The notes under the pieces were generated by a model. It saw only the letters and a list, made by a program, of their open reading frames with translations, was not told the DNA's origin and searched no databases. Of a stretch of 64,000 nt of DNA, positions 12,160 to 24,655 are shown piece after piece. The position numbers and the translations under genes were made by a program. This DNA is from Anagrus nilaparvatae. Taxonomy: Eukaryota; Arthropoda; Insecta; Hymenoptera; Mymaridae. The number at the start of each line of letters is the position of its first letter. The first letter of the stretch is position 1. The stretch covers positions 13,144,001 through 13,208,000 of the forward strand of contig JAKSXM010000014.1 in NCBI GenBank assembly GCA_022575985.1, in the 5' to 3' direction.

Positions 12160-13199
12160 ACTGTACACCGATTTCCGTCAGTTTTTTGAATCCGCGTGTC
12201 TGTATTGCGCGACTTGCGAGAAAGATTCTTTGCTCTTTTCTTTATCTTTCTGCTATATTAAAATAATATAAACAAGCCCCGTGGCGTCGCAGTCGTGCGT
12301 CTCAGCAGCTGACTGGCAAACTATATGTATACAAACATTGATCGTTGTATCGATCTTTTTTTCTGCAAAAATAAATAAAAAAAAAATGTATAAGATCCTA
12401 GAATTTCTTTTAGTCTTCGTTATATAAAAAATAAATTTCTTTAGTTTTTTTTATTATGAATTAGGACCAGTAATTAAAATTCTTAAAATTACGATAAAAA
12501 TTTTTTTTTATTTATAAAATATATACAATTTTTATATAGCCGTGCAATTCTAATTTAATAAAAGCAACAAATTTCATAAATCAAAATGCAATATTTTTTT
12601 GAATGATTTTAAGACCGACATTATAACAGACTTGTCAACCCCTAATGTAGAGTTCATTCTGAAATACTCGCCTGTCTAAGAATAATAGATTAGACATTGA
12701 GAGGGCTGGTTGTCAGGATTTTTTCGGTATTGACCAAAAAGAGGCTAAGTAAAATATTAATTGTGGCCAAAAATTAAATCTTTCATTTTTAATTTAATTG
12801 TAAAAGAAATTTGCTGATTTGAAAAAAAAATTTATTTTGTAACTTTTGAGCGAAGGGAAAATTATTCAGATCTTGGGAAAGCACAGTCATGTTTTATGGA
12901 GATTAATTTATAACTTTTGCTTTTATTTCAACTGTATTTTGTTGGTCAAAAATAATATTTTATGTAGTCTCTAATTGCCTGATACTTAAAAAAAACTGCT
13001 TTCATTCAGCCATCTTCAAGAGTTAAAAACGCTGTCAAATTATTGACCGTATGGTAATTTAAGCAATCACAAATATTAATACTGGTTGATAATTTTTGCA
13101 ACTATTTTATGTATATGATATCTGAGAAATAAAGTGACACCGTAATATACTAGAGCTCTCGTGCAAATAATTAAGCCTAACGTCACCACAAAAAAAAAA
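12160..13199. repeat. right inverted arm of the long-TIR element (continued)
   Basis: Reverse complement of 888-1945. It contains the partner of the TTCAGCCATCTTCAAGAGTT and GAGGGCTGGTTGTCAGGATT blocks. No coding content. Confidence 0.8.
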
Positions 13200-14335
13200 T
13201 ATTTACGAGTTTTTAATTTTTTTCAGAAAAATCTGACGTATGAAAAATACGTGATATTGATAAATAATGAATTGCCTAAAACCAAAGAATTTGGTATTGT
13301 TTTTAAAATGAAAATAAATAATCTTGCTTTGTTTTATTTTTGTTGCAAAAAAATAAAAATTAAGTTATCAAACCTGAGAAATCAATTATTAAAATGAATA
13401 TTTATAAAATTATTAATTGTAAATCAAAGAATTTAGTACCAAGTCCCAAAAGAATTTTGGTTAGAAATTTTTTTTATTATTGAATGAAAAAATTTTAAGG
13501 GCAAAAATTTACAAAAAATTAGATTTCAGACCCAAAAAATATATTAAATTTATTATTTCTAAAATTTTTACTTAAAAATAAAAAAATTTAGTACTTTTGT
13601 TAACTATTAATGAAAAAAATTTTAAAAAAAAATTTTACCATAAATGTGCATCATTTTCTTGAAAAATTGAGCAAAAACGATATTTCTAAATATTGTTACT
13701 TTCTAATAAAAAAATTTGGTTATACCTTCTATTTTATGTATTTTATTTAATTTTATTTTATTTATACATATATTATCAAGTATTTTATTGAATTTTATTT
13801 TTTTATAATATAGAAATAAAAAATGCCAACTTAAAAAAATATTTAATTACCTCATTTAAAAATTTGCCGGATTATCAAATGCTCCTTCATAGTTGATGCC
13901 GTATAATTAGATTTTAGCAGAACTAGGTCCAAAAAGAATCAAAGTTATCGTGTGTTTTTTAATTTTTAATGCTGAAAATTTTGATATACACATTTTCAAT
14001 ATATTAGATTTAAAAATTCAAGTAAGGACCGTATTTCTAAAATTAATATTGTCGAAAGTACATTGATCATATGAAATAATATAATTAGGTACTACATTTA
14101 AAATAAAAAAAAACAACGGAATTTTTTGTATTTTTCGATGGCAAAAAAATTTTGAGATGAAACTTTTCAAAAAATTAACTACCCAGATTCGAGATATATA
14201 GTTATTATCTAGTTATTTTCTACTTATTTGACTAAATATTTGTAGGCTAAAAAAAGGCTATAATTAAAAAAAAAAATTTTCAACAAAATGTAAAAAAAAT
14301 TTATTTAAACTATAAAAAAAACAAATAATATATAT
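13200..14335. other. AT-rich intergenic sequence
   Basis: Over 1.1 kb of A/T homopolymer-rich DNA. A 78-codon open frame at 13161-13397 straddles the arm end and has a lysine/asparagine composition expected by chance. Nothing else can be supported. Confidence 0.55.
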
Positions 14336-15325
14336 GTTACGGTTAGAGTCCGATATCTGGCTAAAGCTGAGACTATCCGGTTAAAGCTAGCTTTAGCCAA
14401 GCCGTGTTGACGAAAGTCCGATTCTCGACAATTTTAATTTTTTTGTTCAACATTAATCGGTATCTCGCCGGTATCGCTTGGATAAAGCTAACATTATCCA
14501 AGCGAGCTGGATAAAGCCCGATTCGTATAAAATTTAATACAATATAGTAACAAACCAACAAACATCTAGTAACTTTTTTTTAAAAAATTTTTTTATTTTA
14601 CCGCTATCATATTTTTGTATTCAATTATAAATTCAATTAAATGTAATTTTATTTATTTTACAATAAAATATAATTAAATAATTTTTATAAAATTTTCAAA
14701 TAAAATTTATATGGTTAACTTATAATATAAATTATATGTTTTTATTTGACAAAAAATCTAAATAAATATTTGCATTTGAATAAATTTTTTAATTTACATG
14801 TCAATAAAAAAAAAAAACAATAAATGAATATGAATTGAAAAAAATAAAAATTTTAAATATTATTTAGTTGCACATGATAAGCTACTGTGACATTTTGAGT
14901 TAAATTTAAGCCCGCTTGTCTTGCACTTGGATTTATTATTTTTGCAACCTTGTTTGCAGTTGCATCTTTGAAAACCTTGACCACCAAATTTAGATTCCAT
15001 TATTTCAAGCTGACGTAATAATTTTTTTTCAGCTGATATTTTTGAAGTATCAATATTTGTTGTGTAAAATTACAGTTAATTGACTAATTGTATATTAGAA
15101 AATTTAAAATTTAAAAATTGAATACAAAAATATAATAGCGGTAAAATAATAAAATTTTTTTAAAAAAAGTTACTAGATGTTTGTTGGTTTGTTACTATAT
15201 TGTATTAAATTTTATACGAATCGGGCTTTATACAGCTCACGTGGATAATGTGAACACGGCTTGGCTAAAGTTAGCTTTAACTGGATAGTCTTAGCTTTAG
15301 CCAGAGATCGGACACTAAACGTAAC
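14336..15325. mobile_element. 990-bp TIR element with subterminal palindromes
   Basis: The left end GTTACGGTTAGAGTCCGATA and the right end (reverse complement GTTACGTTTAGTGTCCGATC) start inverted arms of about 215-295 bp. Both arms carry CTGGCTAAAGCT, CAGTTAAAGCT-type and GGGCTTTAT boxes, then ACAATATAGTAACAAACC and AACATCTAGTAAC. The left arm has an extra block of about 60 bp. No clear target duplication is visible in the AT-rich flanks. The core holds a coding remnant, so this is an internally deleted transposon. Confidence 0.75.
14860..15065 (-). pseudogene. C-terminal CXC-type cysteine-rich coding remnant
   Basis: On the minus strand an open frame ending at the stop at 14862-14860 encodes a short helix (EKKLLRQLEIMESKFGG) and then a cluster CNC, GC, KC, CHSSLSC. 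It resembles the CXC/tesmin-like cysteine tails found on some insect transposon proteins: CxCxxGCxxxxCxC, then GLxxxxxCH, then C. No start codon is present, and the upstream part of the gene is missing between the element's arms. It is probably the last exon of a lost transposase. Family assignment is inference. Confidence 0.45.
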
Positions 15326-15604
15326 ATCCTATATATATTAAAATGAAATAATTTAAAAAATTGACTATTTTTGATTTTATTGGACACGCATTTATGGAGA
15401 ATTGTACGGACGAAAATACATGAAAGTGGTTTTAAAGTAATCTTTAAAGAAATATCTCCAGACCTTTTTTTAATTTTTAAAAAATATTTAAATGATTTCG
15501 AGAAATCAATATCAGAAGTTAGTAGTCGAAAACGCAAAATAATTTCATTTTTTTTCACTAAAACTGATTTTTCTCAGGATCTAAGAGGTTTTTTGAAACG
15601 AGGT
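15326..15604. other. short AT-rich spacer
   Basis: No gene supported. An open frame of 98 codons from 15371 runs into the inverted repeat that follows and has no recognisable domain. Confidence 0.45.
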
Positions 15605-15850
15605 TTAGTGCAAATTATTCCTAGGAAAAAATGCTATCGATTTGACGTTTTTTTTTTTTTAATTTGAGCTCACGGTTCAGAGTTACAACTGTTTGAAGCT
15701 AAGAACTTCAAAATTAAAAAAATCAAAAAGTGGACATTTTCATCACTTCAGATCTCGGAATGGATTGTATCAAAATGTAAAAACCAAGTTTCTTTGTATT
15801 TATTAAACAATTTTCTAATGGTACTTTTTTTTTTTTTTAATTTCATCCAT
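15605..15850 (+). repeat. left copy of an inverted repeat that brackets satellite plus Polinton
   Basis: The blocks TGCAAATTATTCCT, AAAATGCTATCGA, GAGCTCACGG and AGAGTTACAACTGTTTGAAGC recur as reverse complement at 40210-40444, about 75% identical. With the Polinton removed the pair encloses about 8.5 kb, nearly all tandem repeat. Confidence 0.65.
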
Positions 15851-17545
15851 TCGTTAAAGAGAAATATTAAAAAAACGACTTAGAGTCTACTTTTTTGAAA
15901 TTTTTTATTTTTTTATATTTAGAACAGCTGATATCCATTTTTTATATGATTTTATATATTTTATATTTTATTTTCTTAAAAAAAACCTAAATGCTATCAT
16001 AAACATTTCATAAAAATATATAAAATGAAAAAAATATTTAAATGCAATCATTGTATAAAAATATTTGAAATTCCAACTTTTCTATTAAACAAGAGACAGT
16101 TAGAAAAAAAATTATAATGGAATGAAATAAAATTAAAATTTTTAATGAAATTAAAAAAATTTTTCAATGCAATCATTGCTAAAAAATTTTTGAAAATTAA
16201 AAAATTTTTCAATGCAATCATTGCATAAAAATTTTTAAAATTAAAAAAATATTTAAATGCAGTCATTGCTAAAAAATTCTTGATATTGAAAAAATATTTC
16301 AGTGCAATCATTGCATAAAAATTTTTGAAAAAATTTTAAACAAATTTTATATGCAATCATTGCTAAAAAATTTTTGAAATTAAAAAAATATTTCAATGGA
16401 GTCATTGCTAAAAAATTCTTGAAATTGAAAAAATATTTCAGTGCAATCATTGCATAAAAATTTTTGAAAAAATTTTAAACAAATTTTATATGCAATCATT
16501 GCTAAAAAATTTTTGAAAATTAAAAGATATTTCAATGCAATCATTGCTAAAAAATTTTTGAAATATAAAAAATATTTCAATGCAATCATTGCTAAAAAAT
16601 TTTTGAAAATTAAAAAATTTTTCAATGCAATCATTACATAAAAATTTTTAAAAATTAAAAGATATTTCAATGCAATCATTGCTGAAAAATTTTTTTGAAA
16701 TTAAAATAATACTTCAATGCAAACATTGCTAAAAAATTTTTGAAATATAAAAAATATTTCAATGCAATCATTGCATAAAAATTTTTAAAATTAAAAAAAT
16801 ATTTCAATGCAATCATTGGTAAAAAATTGTTGAAATTGAAAAAATATTTCAATGCAATCATTACTAAAAAATTTTTGAAAATTAAAAAATTTTTCAATGC
16901 AATCATTTCTAAAAAATGCAATTATTGCAAACAAATATTTGAAATTCCAATTTTTTTATTAAACAAGAAACAGTTAGAAAAAAATTTCTAATGACCAAAT
17001 TAAAAAAGTATTTCGATACAATAATTGCATATAAATTTTTGAAATGACAAAAATATTTTAATGCAAATGCATTGGAATGAAATTTAAAAAATATTTTAAT
17101 GCAATAATTGGATAAAAATTTTATCAATGCAATTATTGCAAATAAATATTTGAAATTCCAACTTTTCTATAAAACAAGATAGTTTAGTAGCATATATTTT
17201 TTTATGCTACAATTTTTTAAATTAAAAAAATATTTCAATGCAATCATTTGATTAATTTAGATTGATTTGATTTTGATTGTAAATCAAAATATATATCATC
17301 ATTTGATTCAACATATATATCAATATATATCATCATTTGATTTTTTATTAATTAATCATTTATTAATTATTTATTTTCTTAATTTCATTCATTCATTAAA
17401 GAGAAATGTCAAAAAAACGAATTAGAGTCTAATTTTTTGAATTTTTTATTTTTTTATATTTAAGACAGCTGATATCCATTTTTTATATTATTTTAAGTAT
17501 TTTATATTTTATTTCTTTAAAAAAAATTTAATTTCTACCATTGCA
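15845..17545 (+). repeat. direct repeat pair 15845-16000 and 17388-17545
   Basis: TTAAAGAGAAAT followed by AAAAAAACGA.TTAGAGTCTA and AGACAGCTGATATCCATTTTTTATAT occur twice, 1,543 bp apart, about 88% identical. They flank the 44-50-bp satellite block and mark a segmental duplication within the satellite domain. Confidence 0.65.
16020..17250. repeat. satellite block with 44-50-bp monomers
   Basis: More than 18 copies of a unit reading ATTTCAATGCAATCATTGCT, an A-run, TTTTTGAAAT, AAAA. The core CAATGCAATCATTGC is the best kept part. Open frames on the minus strand here come only from lack of stops in a repeated frame. Confidence 0.85.
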
Positions 17546-20500
17546 TAAAAATATATCTAATTAAAAAAATAATTAAATGCAATCATTGTATAAAAATATT
17601 TGAAATTCCAACTTTTCTATAAAACAGGAGACTGTTAGAAAAAAATTTATAATGGCGTATAGTTTCTGGTAAAGTCAATAAAAAAATACAATTTTCTTAT
17701 AAAACAAGACAAATACAAAAAAAATTTTAATGCAATCATTGCATAAAAATTTTTGAAATTAAAAACACATTTTAATGCAATCATTGCATAAAAATTTTCT
17801 CAATGCAATTATTGCATACAAATATTTGAAATTCCAACTTTTCTATAAAACAGGAGACTGTTAGAAAAAAATTTATAATGGCATATAGTTTCTGATAAAG
17901 TCAATAAAAAAATACAATTTTCTTATAAAACAACACAAATACAAAAAAAATTTCAATGCAATCATTGCATAAAAATTTTTGAAATTAAAAACACATTTTA
18001 AAGCAATTATTGCAGACAAATATTTAAAATTCCATTTAATAATAATATTAATTTTCATAAATATTAATTTTCATAATCATTGCATGAAAATATTTAAAAA
18101 TACAATTATCATATAAAACAGGACACTATTAGAAAAAAATTTTAAATGATGTATAGTTTCTGCTAAAGACAATAAAAAAATTTCAATGCTATCATTGCAT
18201 AAAAACTTTTGAAATTCCAACTTTTGTATAAAACAGTATAATATTAGAAAAAATTTAGAATAGCGTACAGTTTCTGCTAAAGTCAATAAAAATATTTCAA
18301 TGCAATCATTGCATAAAAATATTTGAAATACCAACTTTTGTATAAAACAGGACACTATTCGAAAAACATTCAGATTGACGTATAGTTTCTGCCAAAGTCA
18401 ATAAAAATTTTTCAATGTTAACATTGCATAAAAATATTTGAAATCTTAACTTTTGTCTAAAACACAACAATATTCAAAAAAATTTAGAATGGCTTATAGT
18501 TTCTGCCAAAGTCAATAAAAATATTTCAATGTTAACATTGCATAAAAATATTTGAAATCCCAATTTTTATATATAACAAAGCATTATTCAAAAAAATTTA
18601 GAATGGAGTAATGTTTCTGCTAAAGTCAATAATATTATTTCAATGCAATCATTGCATAAAAATATTTGAAATTCCAACTTTTGTATAAAACAGTACACTA
18701 TTAGAAAAAATTTAGAATAGCGTACAGTATCTGCCAAAGTGAATAAAAATATTTCAATGCAATCGTAGCATAACAATATATGAAATCCCAACTTTTGTAT
18801 AAAACAGGACACTATTCGAAAAACATTCAGATTGACGTATAGTTTCTGCCAAAGTCAATAAAAATATTTCAATGTTAACATTGCATAAAAATATTTGAAA
18901 TCCCAATTTTTATATATAACAGAGCATTATTCAAAAAAATTTAGAATGGAGTACAGTTTCTGCTAAAGTCGATAATAATATTTCAATGCAATCATTGCAT
19001 AAAAATATGTGAAATCTTAACTTTTGAAAAAAACACAACACTTTTCAAAAAAAGTTAGAATGGCATATAGTTTCTGCTAAAGTCAATAAAATATTTTAAT
19101 GCTATCATTGCATAAAAATTTTTTAAATTCCAACTTTTGTATAAAACAGGACACTATTCGAAAAACATTCAGATTGATGTATAGTTTCTGCCAAAGTCAA
19201 TAAAAATATTTCAATGTTAACATTGCATAAAAATATTTGAAATCCCAACTTTTATATATAACAAAGCATTATTCAAAAAAATTTAGAATGGAGTACAGTT
19301 TCTGCTAAAGTCAATAATAATATTTCAATGCAATAATTGCATAAAAATATTTGAAATTCCAACTTTTGTATAAAACAGGACACTATTCGGAAAACATTCA
19401 GTTTGACGTATAGTATCTGCCAAAGTGAATAAAAATATTTCAATTTTAACATTGCATAAAAATATTTGAAATCCCAACTTTTATATATAACAAAGCATTA
19501 TTCAAAAAAATTTAGAATGGAGTACAGTTTCTGCTAAAGCCAATAATAATATTTCAATGCAATAATCGCATAAAAATATTTGAAATTCCAACTTTTGTGT
19601 AAAGCAGTACACTATTAGTAAAAGTTTAGAATATCGTACAGTTTCTGCTAAAGTCAATAAAAATATTTCAATGCAATCATTGCATAAAAATATTTGAAAT
19701 TCCAACTTTTGTATAAATCAGTACACTATTAGAAAAAATTTAGAATAGCGCACAGTATCTGCCAAAGTGAATAAAAATATTTCAATGCAATCGTAGCATA
19801 AAAATATATGAAATCCCAACTTTTGTATAAAACAGGACACTATTCGAAAAACATTCAGATTGACGTATAGTTTCTGCCAAAGTCAATAAAAATATTTCAA
19901 TGTTAACATTGCATAAAAATATTTGAAATCCCAATTTTTATATATAACAGAGCATTATTCAAAAAAATTTAGAATGGAGTACAGTTTCTGCTAAAGTCGA
20001 TAATAATATTTCAATGCAATCATTGCATAAAAATATGTGAAATCTTAACTTTTGAAAAAAACACAACACTTTTCAAAAAAATTTAGAATGGCATATAGTT
20101 TCTGCTAAAGTCAATAAAATATTTTAATGCTATCATTGCATAAAAATTTTTTAAATTCCAACTTTTGTATAAAACAGGACACTATTCAAAAAACATTCAG
20201 ATTGATGTATAGTTTCTGCCAAAGTCAATAAAAATATTTCAATGTTAACATTGCATAAAAATATTTGAAATCCCAACTTTTATATATAACAAAGCATTAT
20301 TCAAAAAAATTTAGAATGGAGTACAGTTTCTGCTAAAGTCAATAATAATATTTCAATGCAATAATTGCATAAAAATATTTGAAATTCCAACTTTTGTATA
20401 AAACAGTACACTATTAGAAAAAATTTAGAATAGCGTACAGTATCTGCCAAAGTGAATAAAAATATTTCAATGCAATCGTAGCATAAAAATATATGAAATC

Positions 20501-23500
20501 CCAACTTTTGTATAAAATAGGACACTATTCGAAAAACATTCAGATTGACGTATAGTTTCTGCCAAAGTCAATAAAAATATTTCAATGTTAACATTGCATA
20601 AAAATATTTGAAATCCCAATTTTTATATATAACAGAGCATTATTCAAAAAAATTTAGAATGGAGTACAGTTACTGCTAAAGTCAATAATAATATTTCAAT
20701 GCAATAATTGCATAAAAATATTTGAAATTCCAACTTTTGTATAAAACAGTACACTATTAGAAAAAATTTAGAATAGCGTACAGTATCTGCCAAAGTGAAT
20801 AAAAATATTTCAATGCAATCGTAGCATAAAAATATATGAAATCCCAACTTTTGTATAAAACAGGACACTATTCGAAAAACATTCAGATTGACGTATAGTT
20901 TCTGCCAAAGTCAATAAAAATATTTCAATGTTAACATTGCATAAAAATATTTGAAATCCCAATTTTTATATATAACAGAGCATTATTCAAAAAAATTTAG
21001 AATGGAGTACAGTTTCTGCTAAAGTCGATAATAATATTTCAATGCAATCATTGCATAAAAATATGTGAAATCTTAACTTTTGAAAAAAACACAACACTTT
21101 TCAAAAAAATTTAGAATGGCATATAGTTTCTGCTAAAGTCAATAAAAATATATTAATGCAATAATTGCATAACAATATTTGAATTTCCAACTTTTGTATA
21201 AAACAGTACACTATTAGAAAAAATTTAGAATAGCGCACAGTTTCCGCTAAAGTCAATATTTGGTCAATAAATTCAAAAAATATTCTAAACAAATATTTTA
21301 ATGCAATCATTGCATAAAAATATATGAAATCCCAACTTTTGTATAAAACAGGACACTATTCGAAAAACATTCAGATTGGCGTATAGATTCTGCCAAAGTC
21401 AATAAAAATATTTCAATGTTAAGTTAGTTCACCAGTAATTTAGACGACAATAGAAATCGCTAAAATTTTTATAGGGGCTTCATATTATAATAATACACAT
21501 AAAAATAAAATTTTAAGAAAATTGTGGTTTTCGTTTAGGAGATACAAAGCTCCAAAGTTGAATTCTTATACATTGCAAGCATAGGAGCCGAGTCAAAAAA
21601 CACGGGTTTGAGATTTTTATTTACTGTCAACGCCGAAACTGAACAAGATTTTTTTTTTTTAAATTGCACCAAGTAAATTAATTGTTGAAGAAACTTCTAT
21701 TCGATTTTTAAATAAATTGTGGTTTTCTTATAAAAGATATTTTAATAAGAAAAAATAAAAAACCGATGAAAATTTTAAGGTGACAACGTCGACGTTTAAA
21801 ATACACGCATAATATTATAATAATAATCATGTAAATAAAATCGCGTGCCTACAAACATTGTGCGACGTTGTCGTACTTTTTTTTTTATTTAAGCTACCAC
21901 GAAAAATGATCTGTCAAAATACCGTAATTTTAATTGTCTGGTAAAGAACCTTAACATTACTTAAAAATATTTGAAATCACAATTTTTATATATAACAGAG
22001 TATTATTCAAAAAAATTTAGAATGGAGTACAGTTTCTGCTAAAGTCAATAAAAATATTTCAATGCTATCATTGCATAAAAATATTTGAAATCCCAATTTT
22101 TATTTATAACAGAGCATTATTCAAAAAAATTTAGAATGGAGTACAGTTTCTGCTAAAGTCAATAATAATATTTCAATGCAATCATTGCATAAAAATATTT
22201 TAAATTACAACTTTTGTATAAAACAGGACATTAATCGAAAAAAATTTATAATAGCATATAGTTTCTGCTAAAGTCGGTAAAAATATTTCAATGCAATCAT
22301 TGCATAAAAATATTTGAAATGCCAATTTTTATGTATAACAAAGCATTATTAAAAAGAATTTAGAATGGCGGATAGTTTCTGCTAAAGTCAATAAAATTAT
22401 TTCTATGCTAACATTGCATAAAAACATTTTAAATTACAATTTTTATATAAAACAGGACACTATTAGAAAAAAATTTAAAATGATGTATAGTTTCTGCTAA
22501 AGTCAATAAAAAAATTTCAATGCTATCATTGCATAAAAACTTTTGAAATTCCAACTTTTGTATAAAACAGTATAATATTAGAAAAAATTTAGAATAGCGT
22601 ACAGTTTTTGCTAAAGTCAATAAAAATATTTCAATGCAATCATTGCATAAAAATATTTGAAATGCCAATTTTAATATATAAAAGAGCATTATTCAAAATA
22701 AATTTAGAATGGCGTATAGTGTCTGCTAAAGTCGGTAAAAATATTTCAATGCAATCATTGCATAAAAATATTTGAAATGCCAATTTTTATGTATAACAGA
22801 GCATTATTAAAAAGAATTTAGAATGGCGGATAGTTTATGCTAAAGTCAATAATAATATTTCAATACAATCATTGCATAAAAATATTTGAAATTACATTTT
22901 TTATATAAAACAGTACACTAATCGAAAAAAATTTAGAATAGCGTTTAGTTTCTGCTAAAGTCAATAAAAATATTTCAATGCTATCATTGCATAAAAATAT
23001 TTGAAATTCCAACATTTATATAAAACACTATTACAAAATTTATAGCACACTATTACAAAAAAATTTAGAATGACGTATAGTTTCTGCTAAAGTCAATAAA
23101 AATATTTGAAAATACAATTTTTACAAATAAAAAATTCAAAAATATAAAAATACAAAATACACACCCGACAACTCGTATTTAAATTTTTAGAAGTTTTTCA
23201 AATTGTGGACAATCAATATGAGTTTATCTTTTTAAGTTGTTAACGAAAAAAAAATTAAAGTGGGGTATAGTTTCTGTTACATTCAATACTAATATTTCAA
23301 TGCTATCATTGCATAAAAACATTTGAAATTACAACTTTTATATAAAAAAGGACACTTTTCGAAATAAAATTAAAGTGAGTTATATATATTTTCTGCTAAA
23401 TTAATTACTAATATTTCAATGCAATTGAAATTACAACTTTTCTAAAAATCAGGCTACTATTCGAAAAAAATTGAAAAAGGGGTATATTTTGCTACATTTA

Positions 23501-23815
23501 ATACATATATTTCAATGCTATCATTGCATAAAAATATTTGAAATTACAAGATTTCTATAAAACAGGACAATATTCAAAAACATTTAGGTTGGGTATATTT
23601 TGCTAAATTCAATACTAATAATTTAATGCTATTATTGCATAAAAACAACTGAAATTACAACATTTCTATAAAACACGACGGAATTCGAAAACATTTAAGT
23701 GGAGTATATTCTGCTAAATTCAAGACCTATATATTAATACTATTATTGCATAAAAACAATTGAAATTACACTTTTTCTATAAAACAGGACACTTTTCGAA
23801 AAAAAATTAAAGTGA
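17546..23815. repeat. satellite array, 114-bp monomer with higher-order structure
   Basis: About 50 copies of a 114-bp unit: GTATAGTTTCTGCTAAAGTC, AATAAAAATATTTCAATGCA, ATCATTGCATAAAAATATTT, GAAATTCCAACTTTTGTATA, AAACAG.ACACTATT, AAAAAATTTAGAATGGC. It contains the same dyad ATGCAATCATTGCAT as the 44-50-bp block. Variant monomers recur in register: a private variant (ATGTGAAATCTTAACTTTTG) sits at about 19007, 20035 and 21063, exactly 1,028 bp apart (nine monomers). A 343-bp trimer repeat is seen at 20301 and 20644. Copies become sparse and diverged after about 23100. The array is interrupted by a TTAA MITE and ends in the Polinton. Confidence 0.9.
21423..21950. mobile_element. 528-bp TTAA-flanked MITE inside the satellite
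   Basis: The monomer phrase TTCAATGTTAACATTGCAT is cut at TTAA. TTAA (21419-21422) precedes and TTAA (21951-21954) follows an unrelated, GC-richer insert. The ends GTTAGTTCACCAG and (reverse complement) GGTTCTTTACCAG are imperfect inverted repeats, 13 of 20 by my alignment. TTAA duplication is the piggyBac-superfamily signature. It has no transposase and its terminal sequence is not the classic one. Confidence 0.75.
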
Positions 23816-23821
23816 AGTATA
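23816..23821. repeat. Polinton target-site duplication, left (AGTATA)
   Basis: AGTATA directly before the AGTAGTTCC terminus. It equals 40096-40101 and is part of the satellite monomer phrase AGTATAGTTTCTGCT. Confidence 0.95.
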
Positions 23822-23949
23822 AGTAGTTCCATACAAGTTTGAGGGCGTCTTGACGTCATAAGCGGCAAATAGATCAAAGGCCTAAAAGCCGACAATATGT
23901 CAAATTGATGGATGGATATTTTTATCATATTTCATGACCTGTCAATCAT
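23822..23949. repeat. Polinton left terminal inverted repeat
   Basis: Pairs with 39981-40095. Shared blocks in order from the end: AGTAGTTCCA, GTTTGAGGGCGTC, TGACGTCATAAG, AGATCAAAG, AAAAGCCGACA and, after a diverged gap, ACCTGTCAATCAT. A perfect TGACGTCA (CRE/ATF type) sits 29 bp inside the end. Confidence 0.9.
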
Positions 23950-24655
23950 GGTTCATTTTAATTTCATAATTATGAACATAGCCCAAGTATTAGGTTAGCT
24001 AGCCTAATATTTTTGTATTTAAATTTTATTTGTGTAAAAATTTTAAAATATATATATTCCCACGAAAATTCCTTAAATATTAATTTACCCTAAATATAAA
24101 TTTTCTCACATATTTATAATATAAATATAAATTATTCTCATCATTTTTAATCTTTATACATAATTATAAGAAAAATAATATATTATTGATTTATATTTAA
24201 AAATAACTCCAAAATATTTCTCACGCTTAAGTAAACGGTAATGAAAATAAAAAGTCAATCAATTATGTTTATATTATTTTAAAGATTAATTTATCTTATA
24301 AAAACAATGACTAGGTTCATAGAGATGTCGTGAGAAAAAAAACAAATATGTAAAGTTATTTTGAAAACATCTATGTTTTTCTAGGAATTTACTTATCTTA
24401 TACTCTATTAATATTACCTGTCAAAAAATTTGATAATTAAAAATAAAAAATTTTTAAATTTTAGGAAATTATGGTGTAATGTAATGAAAATAATAGCGGG
24501 TGTTTAAATTAAGTTAAAACGTGAGAAAAAAATTTGACCAATAGAAAATAAAAATTTACATTTTAGGGGGTTTACCAATAAATATTTTCTAGCTATTATT
24601 GGTCTACTTTAAGATATCTTAATTTGGTGGGTTTAGGGTTGGGCCTAATTAATTG
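23950..24655. other. Polinton left non-coding region
   Basis: Roughly 700 bp between the terminal repeat and the first promoter. AT-rich; no gene or clear motif apart from short A/T tracts. Confidence 0.6.

Larger units (their letters stand above)
888..13199. mobile_element. non-coding element with very long inverted terminal arms, split by a P-like element
   Basis: The sequence from the T-run before GTGGTGACG (895) is repeated in inverse orientation up to CGTCACCAC (13181-13189). The arms are continuous for over 1 kb, apart from the insertion. The left arm runs 888 to about 2646. Its partner is a truncated copy at 2722-3749 plus a second copy split into 3751-3994 and 12160-13199. No ORF of note lies in the arms. 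The T-run boundary hides any target duplication, so the ends are uncertain by a few bases. The family is not recognised; the structure is that of a fold-back or long-TIR non-autonomous element. Confidence 0.7.

Noticed and set aside
14328..15333. Target-site duplication for the 990-bp TIR element
   Set aside because: Flanks are TATATA-rich on both sides and no unambiguous duplication of fixed length could be aligned.
15371..15667. 98-codon ORF near the bracketing inverted repeat
   Set aside because: Ends in a T-run and overlaps the non-coding repeat copy; the inverted copy at 40210-40444 does not keep the frame.
16048..17127. Minus-strand ORFs (MIALKYFFNFKNF-type repeats) in the 44-50-bp satellite
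   Set aside because: By-product of tandem repetition, with changing frames between units; no independent evidence of coding.
18077..22689. Repeated minus-strand ORFs of 60-99 codons with Phe/Cys/Leu-rich proteins in the satellite
   Set aside because: The monomer is 114 bp (38 codons), so a stop-free frame repeats automatically; composition follows the repeat and no start context or domain is present.
16020..23815. CRISPR array
   Set aside because: Regular repeats, but the whole unit repeats without unique spacers, and the DNA is eukaryotic in character.
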